DNA from: Azospirillum humicireducens | GTDB taxonomy: Bacteria; Pseudomonadota; Alphaproteobacteria; Azospirillales; Azospirillaceae | NCBI RefSeq assembly: GCF_001639105.2 | Contig: NZ_CP015285.1 | Location: 2,162,501 to 2,226,500, forward strand | DNA length: 64,000 nucleotides | Direction of reading: 5' to 3' | Shown here: piece by piece, positions 21,510 to 31,190 of the stretch | How positions within the stretch are numbered: position 1 is the first letter of the stretch | How the letters are laid out: each line of letters starts with the position of its first letter | The notes under the pieces: model-generated | What the model saw: only the letters and a program-made list of their open reading frames with translations | What the model was told of the DNA's origin: nothing | Database searches by the model: none | Program-made: the position numbers and the translations under genes

Positions 21510-24113
21510 TCAGCGCGCCCGCTCCACCGCGACGCCCAGGGTGGGCAGCGCCGCCTGGAGCGCCGCTGTGGCGCGGTTGACGGCCTCGCGCAGCTGCGCC
21601 TTCAGCAGCGGCACGTCGGAGCGCTCCTGTTCGCAGGCATGCTGCAGCTTGCGGGCCAGCCGCGACAGCTCCAGCAGGCCGACATTGCCGGCCAGCGACA
21701 CCATGGCATGGGCATCGGCGGCAGCGCCCTTCATGCTCTCCGCCTCGCTGATGCGGTCGGAGCGCAGGGCAAGTTCCGCCAGCGTGCCGGTGACGAAGCG
21801 GGGAAGCACATCGGCTCCCAGCGTATCCGCCAGCGTGTCCAGGGTGGTGCGGTTCAGCACCGGGGTGCTGCCGGACACCGGAGCGACGCCGGCCAGCACG
21901 GCCGCCTCCTCCGTGTCGCCGCCGGACTGGACAGCATCCGCCGCAGCCTTCGCGTCGGCATCCGCCTTGGCCTCCAGCCAGCGGTCGACCGCCGACAGCA
22001 GGGTGTCGCGCTCGATCGGTTTGGTCACATGGTCGTTCATGCCGACATCCAGGCAGAGCTGCAACTGATCTGCCAGCGCATTGGCGGTCAGCGCGATGAT
22101 CGGCACGGCACCCCGCCGCCCGCCGAGCTGACGGATCGCCGCGGTCGCCTGCAGGCCGTCCATCCGGGGCATCTGCATGTCCATCAACACCAGATCGAAT
22201 TCTCCGCTGCGCACCGCCTCCACCGCCAGCACGCCGTCCTCCGCCACCTCGACCGTGTGGCCTGCCTTGCACAGGATGGACGAGGTGACGATCTGGTTCA
22301 TCGGGACATCCTCGGCCAGCAGGATGCGGGCGCTGCGCTTGGCCGCCCCCTCGGTCCGCCGCTCCACCGCGCGGCCGGGGGCGGCCTCCACCGGCAGCGG
22401 CAGTTCGAACCAGAAGGTGCTGCCGACGCTCGGGCTGCTCTGCACGCCGATCCGCCCGCCCATCAGTTCCGACAGCTGTTTGGAGATGATCAGCCCCAAC
22501 CCGGTGCCGCCGAAACGCCGCGTGGTGGATCGGTCACCCTGGCTGAAGCGCTGGAACAGGTTCGCCAGATCGGCTACCGGAATGCCGGGTCCGGTGTCGC
22601 TGACCGAGAAGCGGACCAGGGCCGGCGCCCCCTCTCCGCCGCCGTCCGCCTCCCCCGACAGCAGGCCGACGGAGACCAGCACCGATCCGCGTTCGGTGAA
22701 TTTCACGGCATTGCCGACGAGGTTCAGCAGGATTTGGCGGATACGCGCCTCGTCGCCACGGACGAAGCGCGGCACCGTGCCGCCCAGCGACAGCTGCAGC
22801 AGCAGCCCCTTCTGCGAGGCGGCGTTGCTCATCAGGTCGCGACAGTCGCGCAGCAGCCGGTGCAGGTCGAAGGCGCGCTCCTCCAGCTCCAGCTTGCCGG
22901 CCTCGATCTTCGAATAGTCCAGGATGTCGCCAATGATCGCCAGCAACCCACGGCCGGCCTCGCGCTGAAGCGAGACATACTGGCGCTGCTCCGGCGTCAG
23001 GTCGGTGCCCAGCAGCAGGTCGGCGAAGCCGATGACGCCGTTCAGCGGCGTGCGGATCTCGTGGCTCATGGAGGCCAGGAATTCCGACTTCACGCGGTTG
23101 GCCGCCTCGGCCTCGGCGCGGGCGGCGGACAGCTCCTCCTCATAGCGCTTGCGCTCGGTCACGTCGCGGACGACGCCGACCACCACGAACACGCCGTCGG
23201 CCCCCACCGTCGGCCGCATGCTGGATTCGACCCACAGGTAATGACCGTCACGGTGGCGCAGCCGGTGGGTGAAGGTGACGGGCGGCGATCCCGGCAGCAT
23301 GCCGGCGAAGGCAATCGCCGCGCTTTCCAGGTCGTCGGGGTGCAGCAGGTTGGCGGGGGCGTGGCCGATGAGGTCGGCCGGATCGTGGCCCAGGATGTCG
23401 CGCACCGATGGCGACAGGTATCGAACCGCCCCATCCGCCTTGATCTCCAGGATCATGTCGGTGGCGTTGTCGGCCAGCAGGCGGTAACGGGCCTCGCTCT
23501 CGCCCAGCCGCAGCTCGGAACCATGATGGCGCTGCTCGCGCAGCAGCAGGCCGCCGAGGAACAGGGTGCCGAGCGGCACGATCGCCAGCATGGGCGCCGC
23601 CGTCCGCCCCGCCACCTGCAAGGCCAGATCCAGGTTGGGAAGCAGGACGAGGGTACAGAGCGACGCCAGCCCCAGAAGCAGGCCGAACGAGAGGAGCGAC
23701 ATCGCACCCAGCACGAGCCGGCGCCATTTCACCCAGGCGGCGAAGCCGATGCCGACCAGGAAGGACAGCCCGGCGTTGGCGATCCCGGCCTCCATCCCCA
23801 CACCGCCCAGGGAGAAGCGGTAGCCGGCCACGCTCGCCGCCGCCATCGCTGCGGAGATCGGCCCGCCAAACAGGGCGGACAGCCCGATCAGCGGGGCCCG
23901 CGCATCGATGAAGATGCCCGGTCCGACATGGATCGGGTGGACCATCGAGAACAGCGCGGTCAGCGCCATCACCACGCCGAAGACGACCTGACGGGTGATC
24001 TGGCTCCAGCCGCAGGACCGGCGGATCAGAAAGGTGTAGGCGAGGACGACGAAGGCGCTTGCCGCGATGTTCTCGGCAAGATCGTAGGCCATCGAAGAAA
24101 AGTTGCCCAACAT
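21510..24113 (-). CDS. Hybrid sensor histidine kinase (5TM-LytS-like sensor, PAS, HisKA, HATPase, receiver, HPt)
   Basis: An 867-residue membrane kinase. The N-terminal 200 residues form about five to six membrane helices with [20 protein letters not shown], which resembles the LytS-type 5TM receptor domain. Then a PAS domain (about 225-345), HisKA with [15 protein letters not shown], HATPase boxes DTGPGIP and [10 protein letters not shown], a receiver with [12 protein letters not shown], and a C-terminal HPt domain with [14 protein letters not shown]. The HPt phosphorylatable His is present, but the usual following Lys (HxLKG) is replaced. The layout is a complete phosphorelay in one chain. 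No response regulator is adjacent; ligand unknown. Confidence 0.95.
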   Translation of the reverse strand: MLGNFSSMAYDLAENIAASAFVVLAYTFLIRRSCGWSQITRQVVFGVVMALTALFSMVHPIHVGPGIFIDARAPLIGLSALFGGPISAAMAAASVAGYRFSLGGVGMEAGIANAGLSFLVGIGFAAWVKWRRLVLGAMSLLSFGLLLGLASLCTLVLLPNLDLALQVAGRTAAPMLAIVPLGTLFLGGLLLREQRHHGSELRLGESEARYRLLADNATDMILEIKADGAVRYLSPSVRDILGHDPADLIGHAPANLLHPDDLESAAIAFAGMLPGSPPVTFTHRLRHRDGHYLWVESSMRPTVGADGVFVVVGVVRDVTERKRYEEELSAARAEAEAANRVKSEFLASMSHEIRTPLNGVIGFADLLLGTDLTPEQRQYVSLQREAGRGLLAIIGDILDYSKIEAGKLELEERAFDLHRLLRDCRDLMSNAASQKGLLLQLSLGGTVPRFVRGDEARIRQILLNLVGNAVKFTERGSVLVSVGLLSGEADGGGEGAPALVRFSVSDTGPGIPVADLANLFQRFSQGDRSTTRRFGGTGLGLIISKQLSELMGGRIGVQSSPSVGSTFWFELPLPVEAAPGRAVERRTEGAAKRSARILLAEDVPMNQIVTSSILCKAGHTVEVAEDGVLAVEAVRSGEFDLVLMDMQMPRMDGLQATAAIRQLGGRRGAVPIIALTANALADQLQLCLDVGMNDHVTKPIERDTLLSAVDRWLEAKADADAKAAADAVQSGGDTEEAAVLAGVAPVSGSTPVLNRTTLDTLADTLGADVLPRFVTGTLAELALRSDRISEAESMKGAAADAHAMVSLAGNVGLLELSRLARKLQHACEQERSDVPLLKAQLREAVNRATAALQAALPTLGVAVERAR

Positions 24114-24240
24114 CGCCCGGCCGTCGTCCCTACATCGCTTCCCCTACCTCTATACCACGGAAGGGTGTCGCGAAACCGCTAACACCAATGATGGGATGTG
24201 ATTTGGACGGGACAACAGCGGGATGCCATACGCCCACGCC

Positions 24241-24933
24241 TCAGGCGTCCGCGTCGGGCTGGCTGTCGGGGGCGGCGGCGGCGAAGGCCGGCAGAACACG
24301 GCAGGCCTCGTCGATCCGCAGCAGCGTCGGACAGCCGTCCAGCGGACAGGCCATCCGGCGGGCATTGAACAGCTGCGGCACCAGCAGGATGTCGGCCAGC
24401 CCCGGCACATCGCCGTGGCAGAAACGGCCGGTGCGCGGATCGCCGGCCAGCTGTGCCTCCAGCGCGGTCAGCCCGATGGCGATCCAGTGACGATACCAGC
24501 CATCGACCTCCTCCTGGCTGTGCCCCATCGCCTTCAGACGGCCCAGCACCCGCAGATTGTTCAGCGGATGGACGTCGCAGGCCAGCGCCAGCGCCAGCGC
24601 CCGCACCCGCGCGCGGCCCAGCGCGTCGGCCGGCAGCAGCGGCGGGCTGGGATGGGTTTCGTCCAGATACTCGATGATGGCGAGCGACTGGGTCAGCACA
24701 TGATGACCGTCCGGCCCATCGACCTCCAGCGCCGGCACCAGATGTTCCGGGTTGAGATCGGCATAGGGCGGCTTGGCCTGCTCACCCCGGCGCAGATGGA
24801 CGAAGGCCTGCTCCGGCACCAGCCCCTTCAGGTTCAAGGCGATGCGCACGCGGTAGGCGGCGGAGGAACGGAAGTAGGTGTGGAGTTTCAAGGGGTTCTG
24901 GTCCGTTCTGGTGTTACGGCGGCGATCCGGCAT
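24241..24933 (-). CDS. maiA: Maleylacetoacetate isomerase (zeta-class GST)
   Basis: Isomerises 4-maleylacetoacetate to 4-fumarylacetoacetate with glutathione, the step between HmgA and fumarylacetoacetase in homogentisate breakdown. The zeta-class active site FRSSAAYRVRIALN is present near the N-terminus, with LTQSLAIIEYLDE and a CDVHPLNNLRVL helix typical of MaiA. Length (230) is about 15 longer than usual: the ATG at 24933 adds a non-conserved MPDRRRNTRTDQNP, and an in-frame TTG at 24891 would give the standard start before KLHTYFRSS. It is the last gene of the liv-type operon, 9 bp after livF, linking transport to homogentisate catabolism. Confidence 0.93.
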   Translation of the reverse strand: MPDRRRNTRTDQNPLKLHTYFRSSAAYRVRIALNLKGLVPEQAFVHLRRGEQAKPPYADLNPEHLVPALEVDGPDGHHVLTQSLAIIEYLDETHPSPPLLPADALGRARVRALALALACDVHPLNNLRVLGRLKAMGHSQEEVDGWYRHWIAIGLTALEAQLAGDPRTGRFCHGDVPGLADILLVPQLFNARRMACPLDGCPTLLRIDEACRVLPAFAAAAPDSQPDADA

Positions 24934-24942
24934 CGGAGCCTG

Positions 24943-25647
24943 TCACAGGCCGAGATACGCCTGCCGCACCCGCTCGTTGCTCAGGAGCGCGGCACCGCTG
25001 TCGCTCAGCACGATCTCGCCGGTCTCGATCACATAGCCGCGGTCGGCGATGGCAAGCGCCGCGTGGGCGTTCTGCTCCACCAGCAGGATCGTCGTGCCCT
25101 CGCGCTTCAGCCGCTGCACGGCGTCGAAGATCTCCGCGACCAGCAGCGGCGCCAGCCCCATGCTGGGTTCGTCGAGCAGGAGCAGGCGCGGTTTCGCCAT
25201 CAGCGCGCGGGCCAGCGCCACGATCTGCTGCTGGCCGCCCGACAGGGTGCCGGCGGGCTGGTCGCGCTTGACCTTCAGCACCGGGAACATCTCATAGAGC
25301 CGTTCGATGTCGTCGTCGGGCTTGCCGCTGCCGCGGCGGAAGGCGCCGAGGCGGAGATTGTCCTCCACGCTCTGCGGGCCGAACAGCTGCCGGCCCTCCG
25401 GCACCTGCACCACCCCTTCGGCGACGCGGCGCGACGCCTTCATCCGGGTGATGTCGCAGCCGTCGAAGGTGATGCGCCCGCTGCTGGCGGGATGGACGCC
25501 GGACAGGGTGCGCAGCAGCGTCGTCTTGCCGGCCCCGTTGGCGCCGACCAGCGCCACCAGTTCGCCCTCCCGCACCGACAGGCTGGCCGATTTCAGCGCG
25601 TGGATGCGGCCGTAATGGCTGTTGAGGCCCTCGATCTCCAGAAGCAT
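24943..25647 (-). CDS. livF: ABC transporter ATP-binding protein, LivF type
   Basis: A 234-residue cytoplasmic ATPase of a branched-chain amino-acid-type importer. Walker A GANGAGKTT, Q-loop region, signature LSGGQQQ and Walker B LLLLDEPSMGLAP are all intact; length is standard for LivF. It lies 12 bp after livG and 9 bp before maiA. Transporters of this class also carry aromatic acids (phenylacetate, homogentisate, benzoate), and the operon context favours an aromatic substrate over leucine. Confidence 0.93.
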   Translation of the reverse strand: MLLEIEGLNSHYGRIHALKSASLSVREGELVALVGANGAGKTTLLRTLSGVHPASSGRITFDGCDITRMKASRRVAEGVVQVPEGRQLFGPQSVEDNLRLGAFRRGSGKPDDDIERLYEMFPVLKVKRDQPAGTLSGGQQQIVALARALMAKPRLLLLDEPSMGLAPLLVAEIFDAVQRLKREGTTILLVEQNAHAALAIADRGYVIETGEIVLSDSGAALLSNERVRQAYLGL

Positions 25648-25659
25648 GAGTGGCCCTCC

Positions 25660-26484
25660 TTACGGTGCCGCGCCGAGATAGGCGGCGATGACGTCCGGGT
25701 TGGCCGCCACCTCCTGCGGCGTGCCTTCGGCCAGCATGCGGCCCTGGTTCAGCGCGGTGATCCGGTGCGAGATGCCCATCACCATCTTCATGTCGTGCTC
25801 CACCAGGACGATAGTGACGCCGCTCCCCGCCACGGTCTTGATCACCTCGTCGATCTCGCGGCTTTCGGTGGCGTTCAGGCCGGCTGCCGGTTCGTCCAGC
25901 AACAGCAGTTTCGGTTCGGACGCCAGCGCGCGGGCGATCTCAAGCCGCTTCAGCGCGCCGTAGGGCATGGAGGCGGCATCGGCGTCGATGTACTTCTCCA
26001 GCCCGACCTCGGTCATCAGCTGGGCCGCCCGGTCCTTCGCCTCGCGGTCCTTGCGCACCAGCGAGGGGAAGCGGAACAGCGCCGGCAGCAGCCGGGTGTT
26101 CAGGTGCAGGTGCCGCCCCACCATGACGTTCTCCAGCGCCGTCATGTTGAAGAAGATCTGAAGGTTCTGGAAGGTGCGCGACATGCCGCGGGCCGCCAGC
26201 CTGTAGGGCGCCATGCCCGACACGTCGGCCCCGTCGAACAGCACCCGGCCGCCCGACGGCTTGTAGACGCCGGTCACCAGATTGAACAGCGTGGTCTTGC
26301 CGGCACCGTTCGGACCGATGATCGAATGGATGTCGCCGGCCGCGATGGTGAAGCTGAGATCGCCGACGGCGAGCACGCCGCCGAACTCGCGGCTGAGATG
26401 CTCCACCTGCAGGATCGGCGGGCCGACGCGGCGGGCCTGGGCCGCGATGTCGGCGGCGAGATCGGTCGTGGTCAGCATGTTCAT
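25660..26484 (-). CDS. livG: ABC transporter ATP-binding protein, LivG type
   Basis: A 274-residue ATPase paired with LivF. Walker A is GPNGAGKTT, the LivG-specific GMSRTFQNLQIF Q-loop region is present, the signature is the divergent MPYGALKRLEIARAL, and Walker B is LLLLDEPAAGLN. An N-terminal extension of about 24 residues precedes the first ATPase strand; a second in-frame ATG lies two codons in. Its start overlaps the livM stop by four bases (ATGA), so translation is coupled. Confidence 0.93.
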   Translation of the reverse strand: MNMLTTTDLAADIAAQARRVGPPILQVEHLSREFGGVLAVGDLSFTIAAGDIHSIIGPNGAGKTTLFNLVTGVYKPSGGRVLFDGADVSGMAPYRLAARGMSRTFQNLQIFFNMTALENVMVGRHLHLNTRLLPALFRFPSLVRKDREAKDRAAQLMTEVGLEKYIDADAASMPYGALKRLEIARALASEPKLLLLDEPAAGLNATESREIDEVIKTVAGSGVTIVLVEHDMKMVMGISHRITALNQGRMLAEGTPQEVAANPDVIAAYLGAAP

Positions 26485-27428
26485 GCCCGCCTCCGCGCCG
26501 GGATCAGCGCCGCCAGGGTGGGAAGAAGGCCCTTCGGCATGAAGACCATCGTCGCCATCAGGATGCCGCCCAGCACGATCTGCTGGTAATCCTGGAAGAC
26601 GGTCAGCGCCTGCGGCAGCAGCGTCAGCACCACCGCCCCGACGACGGCGCCGAAGGTCGACGCCATGCCGCCGAACACCACCATCGTCACCAGCTCGATC
26701 GACTTGAAGAAGTCGGCCTTGGCCGGGGTGATCAGGCCGGTGTAATGGGCGAACAGGCTGCCGGCCACACTGGCGAACACCGCCGACAGCACGAAGACCA
26801 GCACCTTGAAACGCGCGGTGTCGACGCCGACCACCTCGGCCGCCACTTCCGACCCATGGACGGCGCGCAGCGCCCGGCCCATCGGGCTGTCGATCAGATT
26901 CAAGGACAGCCAGACCACGCCCAGCAGGAACACGCCGACCACCCAGTACCAGACCTTCTCGCCATACAGCTCGAGGCCGAAGATCCTGAACGGCTCAACC
27001 ATCATGCCGTCGGGGCCGCCGGTCAGTCCGCTTTCGGTGCGCAGCACGATCGACACGATGATGCCGATGCCGAGAGTCGCCATGGCGAGATAATGGCCCT
27101 TCAGCCGCAGGATCGGCTTGGCGACCAGGAAGGCCATCAGCCCGACGAAGACGGCACCGGCCAGCAGCGCCAGCACCGGCGGCCAGCCGTAACTGCCGAC
27201 CAGCACGCCCGACGCATAGGCGCCGATGCCGAAGAAGCCGGCATGGCCCAGGCTGATCTGCCCGGCATAGCCGATCAGCAGGTTCAGCCCGACGCAGACC
27301 ACGGCGTTGAAGCCGGCCAGGATGGCGATGTCGAGATAGAAGTTGTTGGGCAGGAAGGCCGGCAGGACCGCGATCACCGCGCCCAGCGCCAGAAGCCCGG
27401 TCAGCCGCCCGTGAAGGAGTGCGTTCAT
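26481..27428 (-). CDS. livM: ABC transporter permease, LivM type
   Basis: A 315-residue inner-membrane permease with eight to ten helices. The family segment LNLLIGYAGQISLGHAGFFG near the N-terminus and the EAA-like ALRAVHGSEVAAEVVGVD loop are conserved in LivM. The start is placed at the ATG at 27428 (MNALLHGRLTG), 13 bp after the livH stop; upstream in-frame sequence belongs to livH in another frame. It forms the membrane channel with LivH. Confidence 0.93.
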   Translation of the reverse strand: MNALLHGRLTGLLALGAVIAVLPAFLPNNFYLDIAILAGFNAVVCVGLNLLIGYAGQISLGHAGFFGIGAYASGVLVGSYGWPPVLALLAGAVFVGLMAFLVAKPILRLKGHYLAMATLGIGIIVSIVLRTESGLTGGPDGMMVEPFRIFGLELYGEKVWYWVVGVFLLGVVWLSLNLIDSPMGRALRAVHGSEVAAEVVGVDTARFKVLVFVLSAVFASVAGSLFAHYTGLITPAKADFFKSIELVTMVVFGGMASTFGAVVGAVVLTLLPQALTVFQDYQQIVLGGILMATMVFMPKGLLPTLAALIPARRRA

Positions 27429-27441
27429 CGGCTTTAAGTCC

Positions 27442-28317
27442 TTACACCCGTTCGGTGCCGCGCTTGCCGAACAGCCCGTTCGGCATGAAGAGAAGGACGG
27501 CCAGGATGATGACGAAGGCCACCGCATCCTTGTAGGCCGAAGAGATGTAGCCGGCGCCCAAGGCCTCGGCGATGCCGACGATCAGCCCGCCGGCCACCGC
27601 ACCCGGCCCGTGGCCGAGCCCCCCCAGCACCGCGGCGGTGAATCCCTTCAGCCCCAGCATGATGCCCATCTCGGTGTAGGAGAAGGTGATGGGGGCGACC
27701 ACCGCCCCGCCGATGGCGCCCAGAGCCGCCGACAGCGCGAAGGAGGCCAACACCACCCGCTTCACGTCGATGCCGACCAGCTGCGCCGCCAGACGGTTGT
27801 GCGAGGTGGCGAGGATCGCCTTGCCGGTCAGCGTCTTGGCGAAGAACAGGCCGATGGCGACGATCAGCACGCCGGCCGTTCCCACCACCCACAGCGATTG
27901 CGGCTGCATCGAGGCGCCCAGGATCTGGATCGGCGTTTCGCCGGAGAAGGCGTCCAGCCGCTTGAAATCCTTGCCCCAGATCAGCTCGGCGACGCCGCGC
28001 AGGAAGATCGACGCGCCGATGGTGATGATGATGAGGGTGACGGTGGAGGCGTTGCGGGCGCGTTCGACCGCGAATTTCGCCACCAGCACCCCGACCAGCA
28101 TGGCGCCGCCGCAGCCGATCAGGACCGCCAGCGGCAGCGGCACGCCCGACGCGGTCAGGGTGGCCGACGCCATGCCGCCGACCATGATGAACTCGCCCTG
28201 GGCGAAGTTGATGACATGGCTGGCGTTGTAGATGATCGAAAATCCGAGCCCCGCCAGCGCATAGATCGCGCCGATGGTCAGCCCTGACAGCATGTATTGC
28301 AGCAGTTCCGCGAACAT
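27442..28317 (-). CDS. livH: ABC transporter permease, LivH type
   Basis: A 291-residue inner-membrane permease. Visible marks are GLTIGAIYALAGLGFSIIYN, the INFAQGEFIMVGGM re-entrant motif shared by all LivH proteins, and ATSHNRLAAQLVGIDV (coupling loop). Start ATG at 28317. A 191-bp gap holding a large inverted repeat separates it from the binding-protein gene livJ, the only sizeable gap within the operon. Confidence 0.94.
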   Translation of the reverse strand: MFAELLQYMLSGLTIGAIYALAGLGFSIIYNASHVINFAQGEFIMVGGMASATLTASGVPLPLAVLIGCGGAMLVGVLVAKFAVERARNASTVTLIIITIGASIFLRGVAELIWGKDFKRLDAFSGETPIQILGASMQPQSLWVVGTAGVLIVAIGLFFAKTLTGKAILATSHNRLAAQLVGIDVKRVVLASFALSAALGAIGGAVVAPITFSYTEMGIMLGLKGFTAAVLGGLGHGPGAVAGGLIVGIAEALGAGYISSAYKDAVAFVIILAVLLFMPNGLFGKRGTERV

Positions 28318-28332
28318 CGTTGGGTTCCAAAA

Positions 28333-28482
28333 CTCCCTCTCCCGCCCCGGGAGAGGGAAGGGGCCCATGCGCAGCATGGGAAGGGTGAGGGTGCGGCAAG
28401 GATCCAAGCTCTTAATCCTTGGATTCCCCCTCACCCTCCCCGCCTTCGGCGGGTCCCCTCCCTCTCCCGGGGCGGGAGAGGG
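28333..28482. repeat. Large inverted mosaic repeat between livJ and livH
   Basis: The two ends carry CCCTCTCCCG-CCC-CGGGAGAGGG (28335-28357) and CCCTCTCCCG-GGG-CGGGAGAGGG (28460-28482), which are also inverted copies of one another extended by about 9 bp with two mismatches. Inside lie CCCATGCGCAGCATGGG and an ATCCAAG/CTTGGAT pair. The transcript could fold into one hairpin of about 150 nt. Its place between a binding-protein gene and its permease genes fits a transcript-processing or stability element that keeps livJ mRNA abundant. Confidence 0.9.
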
Positions 28483-28508
28483 ACGCTACGCGCGACGGAG
28501 CGTATTCG

Positions 28509-29675
28509 TCACTTCACCAGCGACCAGTCGCCCTGCTTCACCTCCACCATGTGGAAGGCGTCCAGCGTCAGGCCCATGTGGTCCTTGGCGCTCATGGTCA
28601 CGGTGCCGCCGGTGCCGACATAGCCCTTGGTCTGCTCGATGGCGTCGCGCAGCTTGGCCTTGTCGGTGCCCCCGGCGCGCTTCACCGCGTCCAGCGCGAT
28701 CATCAGACCGTCATAGGCATGGCCGGCGAAGGTCGAGACCTCGGTGTTGAAGCTGTCCTCGTAGACCTTGGTGAACTCGGTCACGACCTTCTTCTGCGGG
28801 TCGCTGTCGGGCAGTTGGGCGGCGACGACCAGACCGGCGGCCGGCAGGCGGACACCCTCGGCGGCACCGCCGGCCAGCCGGATGAACTCCTTCGACGCCA
28901 CGCCGTGCGACTGGTAGAGCGGCAGCGAGATGCCGAGCTGGCGGTAGTTCTTGGTCACCACCGCGGGGCCCTGGCCCAGGCCGAACACCAGCACCGCCTG
29001 CGCGGCGGCGTTGTTCTTGATCTTGGTCAGCTGGGCGGTGACGTCGGTGTCCTTGGCGCCATAGGTCTCATCGGCGACCAGTTCGATCCCGCGCTCCTTG
29101 GCGACGGCGATGGTCTGCTCGCGGCCCGACTTGCCGAAACCGGAATCCTCCGACAGCAGCGCCAGCTTGGTCAGTCCGCGCTTCTTCATGTCCTCCATCA
29201 CCTTTTCCGCGGCCATGCGGTCGGTGTGGGGGGTCTTGAACACCCATTTCTTCACCGGCTCGACGATCACCACGGCGCCGGCCAGCGAGATGAAGGGCAC
29301 GCCGGCACGCTCCACCAGCGGCACCGCCGCCATGGTCGCCGCGGTCGTGGTGCCGCCGACGATCACGTCGACGCCGTCGCTCTCGATCAGGCGCTTGGTG
29401 AAGGAGGCCGCCTTGTCGGCCGCGCCGCCGTCGTCATAGACGGTCAGCTGCACCGGACGGCCATCGATGCCGCCCGCCTTGTTGATGCGGTCGGCATACA
29501 GTTCCAGCACCTTCTTTTCCGGATCGCCGAGGAAGGAGGCCGGACCGGTGGCAGAGACGAAGGCGCCGACCTTGATCGGGTCCGCGGCTTGCGCCGCCCC
29601 GGACAGCAGGCCCGACACCGCCGTCATGGCGGTCAGTGCGGTGAAGGCGATGGTGGCGAACAAGCGTTTGCGCAT
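28509..29675 (-). CDS. livJ: Periplasmic substrate-binding protein of a branched-chain-type ABC transporter
   Basis: A 388-residue type I periplasmic binding protein. Signal peptide about residues 1-30 (cleavage after AAQA), then PIKVGAFVSATGPASFLGDP, the DGGAADKAASFTKRLIE block and VIVGGTTTAATMAAVPLVE typical of the LivJ/aromatic-acid-binding group. AAGGGAGGA directly precedes the ATG at 29675. It is the promoter-proximal gene of livJ-H-M-G-F-maiA. Context (PaaX-type regulator, homogentisate genes, a shared operator) makes phenylacetate, hydroxyphenylacetate or homogentisate the likely ligand; ordinary branched-chain amino acids are not excluded. Confidence 0.92.
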   Translation of the reverse strand: MRKRLFATIAFTALTAMTAVSGLLSGAAQAADPIKVGAFVSATGPASFLGDPEKKVLELYADRINKAGGIDGRPVQLTVYDDGGAADKAASFTKRLIESDGVDVIVGGTTTAATMAAVPLVERAGVPFISLAGAVVIVEPVKKWVFKTPHTDRMAAEKVMEDMKKRGLTKLALLSEDSGFGKSGREQTIAVAKERGIELVADETYGAKDTDVTAQLTKIKNNAAAQAVLVFGLGQGPAVVTKNYRQLGISLPLYQSHGVASKEFIRLAGGAAEGVRLPAAGLVVAAQLPDSDPQKKVVTEFTKVYEDSFNTEVSTFAGHAYDGLMIALDAVKRAGGTDKAKLRDAIEQTKGYVGTGGTVTMSAKDHMGLTLDAFHMVEVKQGDWSLVK

Positions 29676-29760
29676 GATGTCCTCCCTTGGGCTGCCCGCC
29701 TTGACACCGGACCGGGCGGCGGCCCGATCCCGGCGCGGCGGGACGATTTGCATCACATAA

Positions 29761-29791
29761 TGTTTCAAAAGAAACAGTTTCGAAAGAAGAT
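29761..29791. promoter_or_regulatory. Candidate MarR-type operator upstream of livJ
   Basis: TGTTTC-AAAA-GAAACA (29761-29776) is a perfect inverted repeat; a second, poorer site AGTTTC-GAAA-GAAGAT overlaps it by one base (29776-29791). The same arm and spacer layout occurs before hmgA and mhaA. Its near edge is 86 bp from the livJ ATG, close to the 75 and 83 bp seen at the other two genes. Confidence 0.7.
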
Positions 29792-29894
29792 TTTCTGCTG
29801 CAGTGACCACAATCGAAGTACGGATGTTGCCTGCTGCCTTCGTTTCCCTTTCCGATCCCGCCAGCTTCGGCGCAAAGGATCGCCATTTCGTTTT

Positions 29895-29937
29895 ATGACA
29901 CAATTTTCCCTTAGTGAACCACCGTAGTGTATCACTT
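29895..29937. promoter_or_regulatory. Bipartite conserved element in the livJ-paaX intergenic region
   Basis: Reading toward livJ (minus strand) the element is AAGTGATACA, a 24-bp spacer, then TTGTGTCAT. Exactly the same two boxes with the same spacing and the same orientation to the downstream gene occur at 31817-31859 before the di-iron oxygenase. The GTGATAC box resembles the RTGATTC core of PaaX sites, and the paaX-like gene starts 185 bp to the right. Confidence 0.65.
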
Positions 29938-30121
29938 TAATGATTGTCAAACGGAAAGTCCGGATCACATCCTATCGGCCGCCGGTTCGCTTCGTCTCCG
30001 GCCGTCCGCGCCGTCGCGGCACTGGCAGAACCGGGGCCAGGTTTCGTATACAACTCCGTCGCACCAACCAGCCCGGCTCCACCCGCACCACAAGCCGTAC
30101 CGATAAGGACGTCCCCACCGC

Positions 30122-31066
30122 ATGGCCCGCCCGCGTCGCCCCGAAGACCTTGCCGCCCAGCTGACCGAGACGATCGCGCCGCGGGCGAAGTCGCTGATCA
30201 TCACCGTCTATGGCGACGCCGTGCTGCCGCATGGCGGATCGCTGTGGCTGGGCAGCCTGATCGACCTGATGGGCCTGTTCGGGATGAGCGAGCGGATCAT
30301 CCGCACCTCCGTCTTCCGGCTGTGCAAGGACGATTGGCTGACCAACACCCAGATCGGCCGCCGCAGCTTCTACCGCGTCACCGACAGCGGAAAGGAACGC
30401 TTCGCCGCGGCGGAGCGGCGGATTTACGCGCCGCTGGCCCGCGAATGGGACCGCGGATGGGATCTGCTGATGGTGCCGCCCAACGCGCTGGACGCCGAGA
30501 CGCGCGACGCCCTGCGGCGGGAACTGACCTGGCAGGGTTTCGGCACCGCGTCGGCCACCGTCTACGCCCACCCCAACTGCGACGAGGCGGCGATGCACCG
30601 CTCGCTGGCGGAACTGGGGGTCGCCGACAGGATCGTCCACATGAAAGCCAGCCTGGACCGGCAGGAAGGGTTCGGGGCACTGCGCGATCTGGTGCGCGGC
30701 TGTTGGGATATCGATCAGCTCGAGCACGACTATGCGGTATTTCTGGATCACTTCCGTCCGGTCTGGGTGGCGGTCGATGCCGCCGATACGCCGGATCCGG
30801 CGGTCTGCTTCGTCCTGCGCACGCTGTTGATCCACGATTTCCGCCGCATCCTCCTGCGCGACCCGATGCTGCCGCCCGACCTGCTGCCGGCGGACTGGCC
30901 GGGTCAGGAATCGCGGATGCTGACCCGCAACCTCTACCGCCGGCTGGCCGCTCCATCGGAAGCCTTCCTGATGCAGGCGGCGACCACCGCCAACGGACCG
31001 CTGCCCGATGCGCAGCCGGCCTTCCACGGCCGGTTCGGCGGGCTGGAGACCATACCGGTGGGCTGA
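30122..31066 (+). CDS. paaX: PaaX family transcriptional regulator
   Basis: A 314-residue GntR-like winged-helix repressor of the PaaX family. N-terminal wHTH: SLIITVYGDAVLPHGGSLWL and GMSERIIRTSVFRLCKDDWL, followed by the conserved GRRSFYRVTDSGK wing; the C-terminal effector domain has WDRGWDLLMVP and LIHDFRRILLRDPMLPPDLLP, both diagnostic of PaaX. Known members repress phenylacetate genes and are released by phenylacetyl-CoA. Here it is divergent from the liv-type operon rather than next to paa genes, so it may control that transporter and the di-iron oxygenase operon downstream. The effector is probably an aryl-CoA. Confidence 0.93.
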   Translation: MARPRRPEDLAAQLTETIAPRAKSLIITVYGDAVLPHGGSLWLGSLIDLMGLFGMSERIIRTSVFRLCKDDWLTNTQIGRRSFYRVTDSGKERFAAAERRIYAPLAREWDRGWDLLMVPPNALDAETRDALRRELTWQGFGTASATVYAHPNCDEAAMHRSLAELGVADRIVHMKASLDRQEGFGALRDLVRGCWDIDQLEHDYAVFLDHFRPVWVAVDAADTPDPAVCFVLRTLLIHDFRRILLRDPMLPPDLLPADWPGQESRMLTRNLYRRLAAPSEAFLMQAATTANGPLPDAQPAFHGRFGGLETIPVG

Positions 31067-31190
31067 CCAGCGATCTGCGACAAAGAGCACCGGCCAACGC
31101 CGCTTCCTCGGCCTAAAGTTCATACATAAAATACAACCTATCGCGGTAAGCTGGGATCGTCACCCGAACGACCACCTCCGGACTGCCGCC

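Noticed and set aside
20565..24182. 1205-codon rightward frame over EamA and the hybrid kinase
   Set aside because: It overlaps two well-supported genes in other frames and shows no domain.
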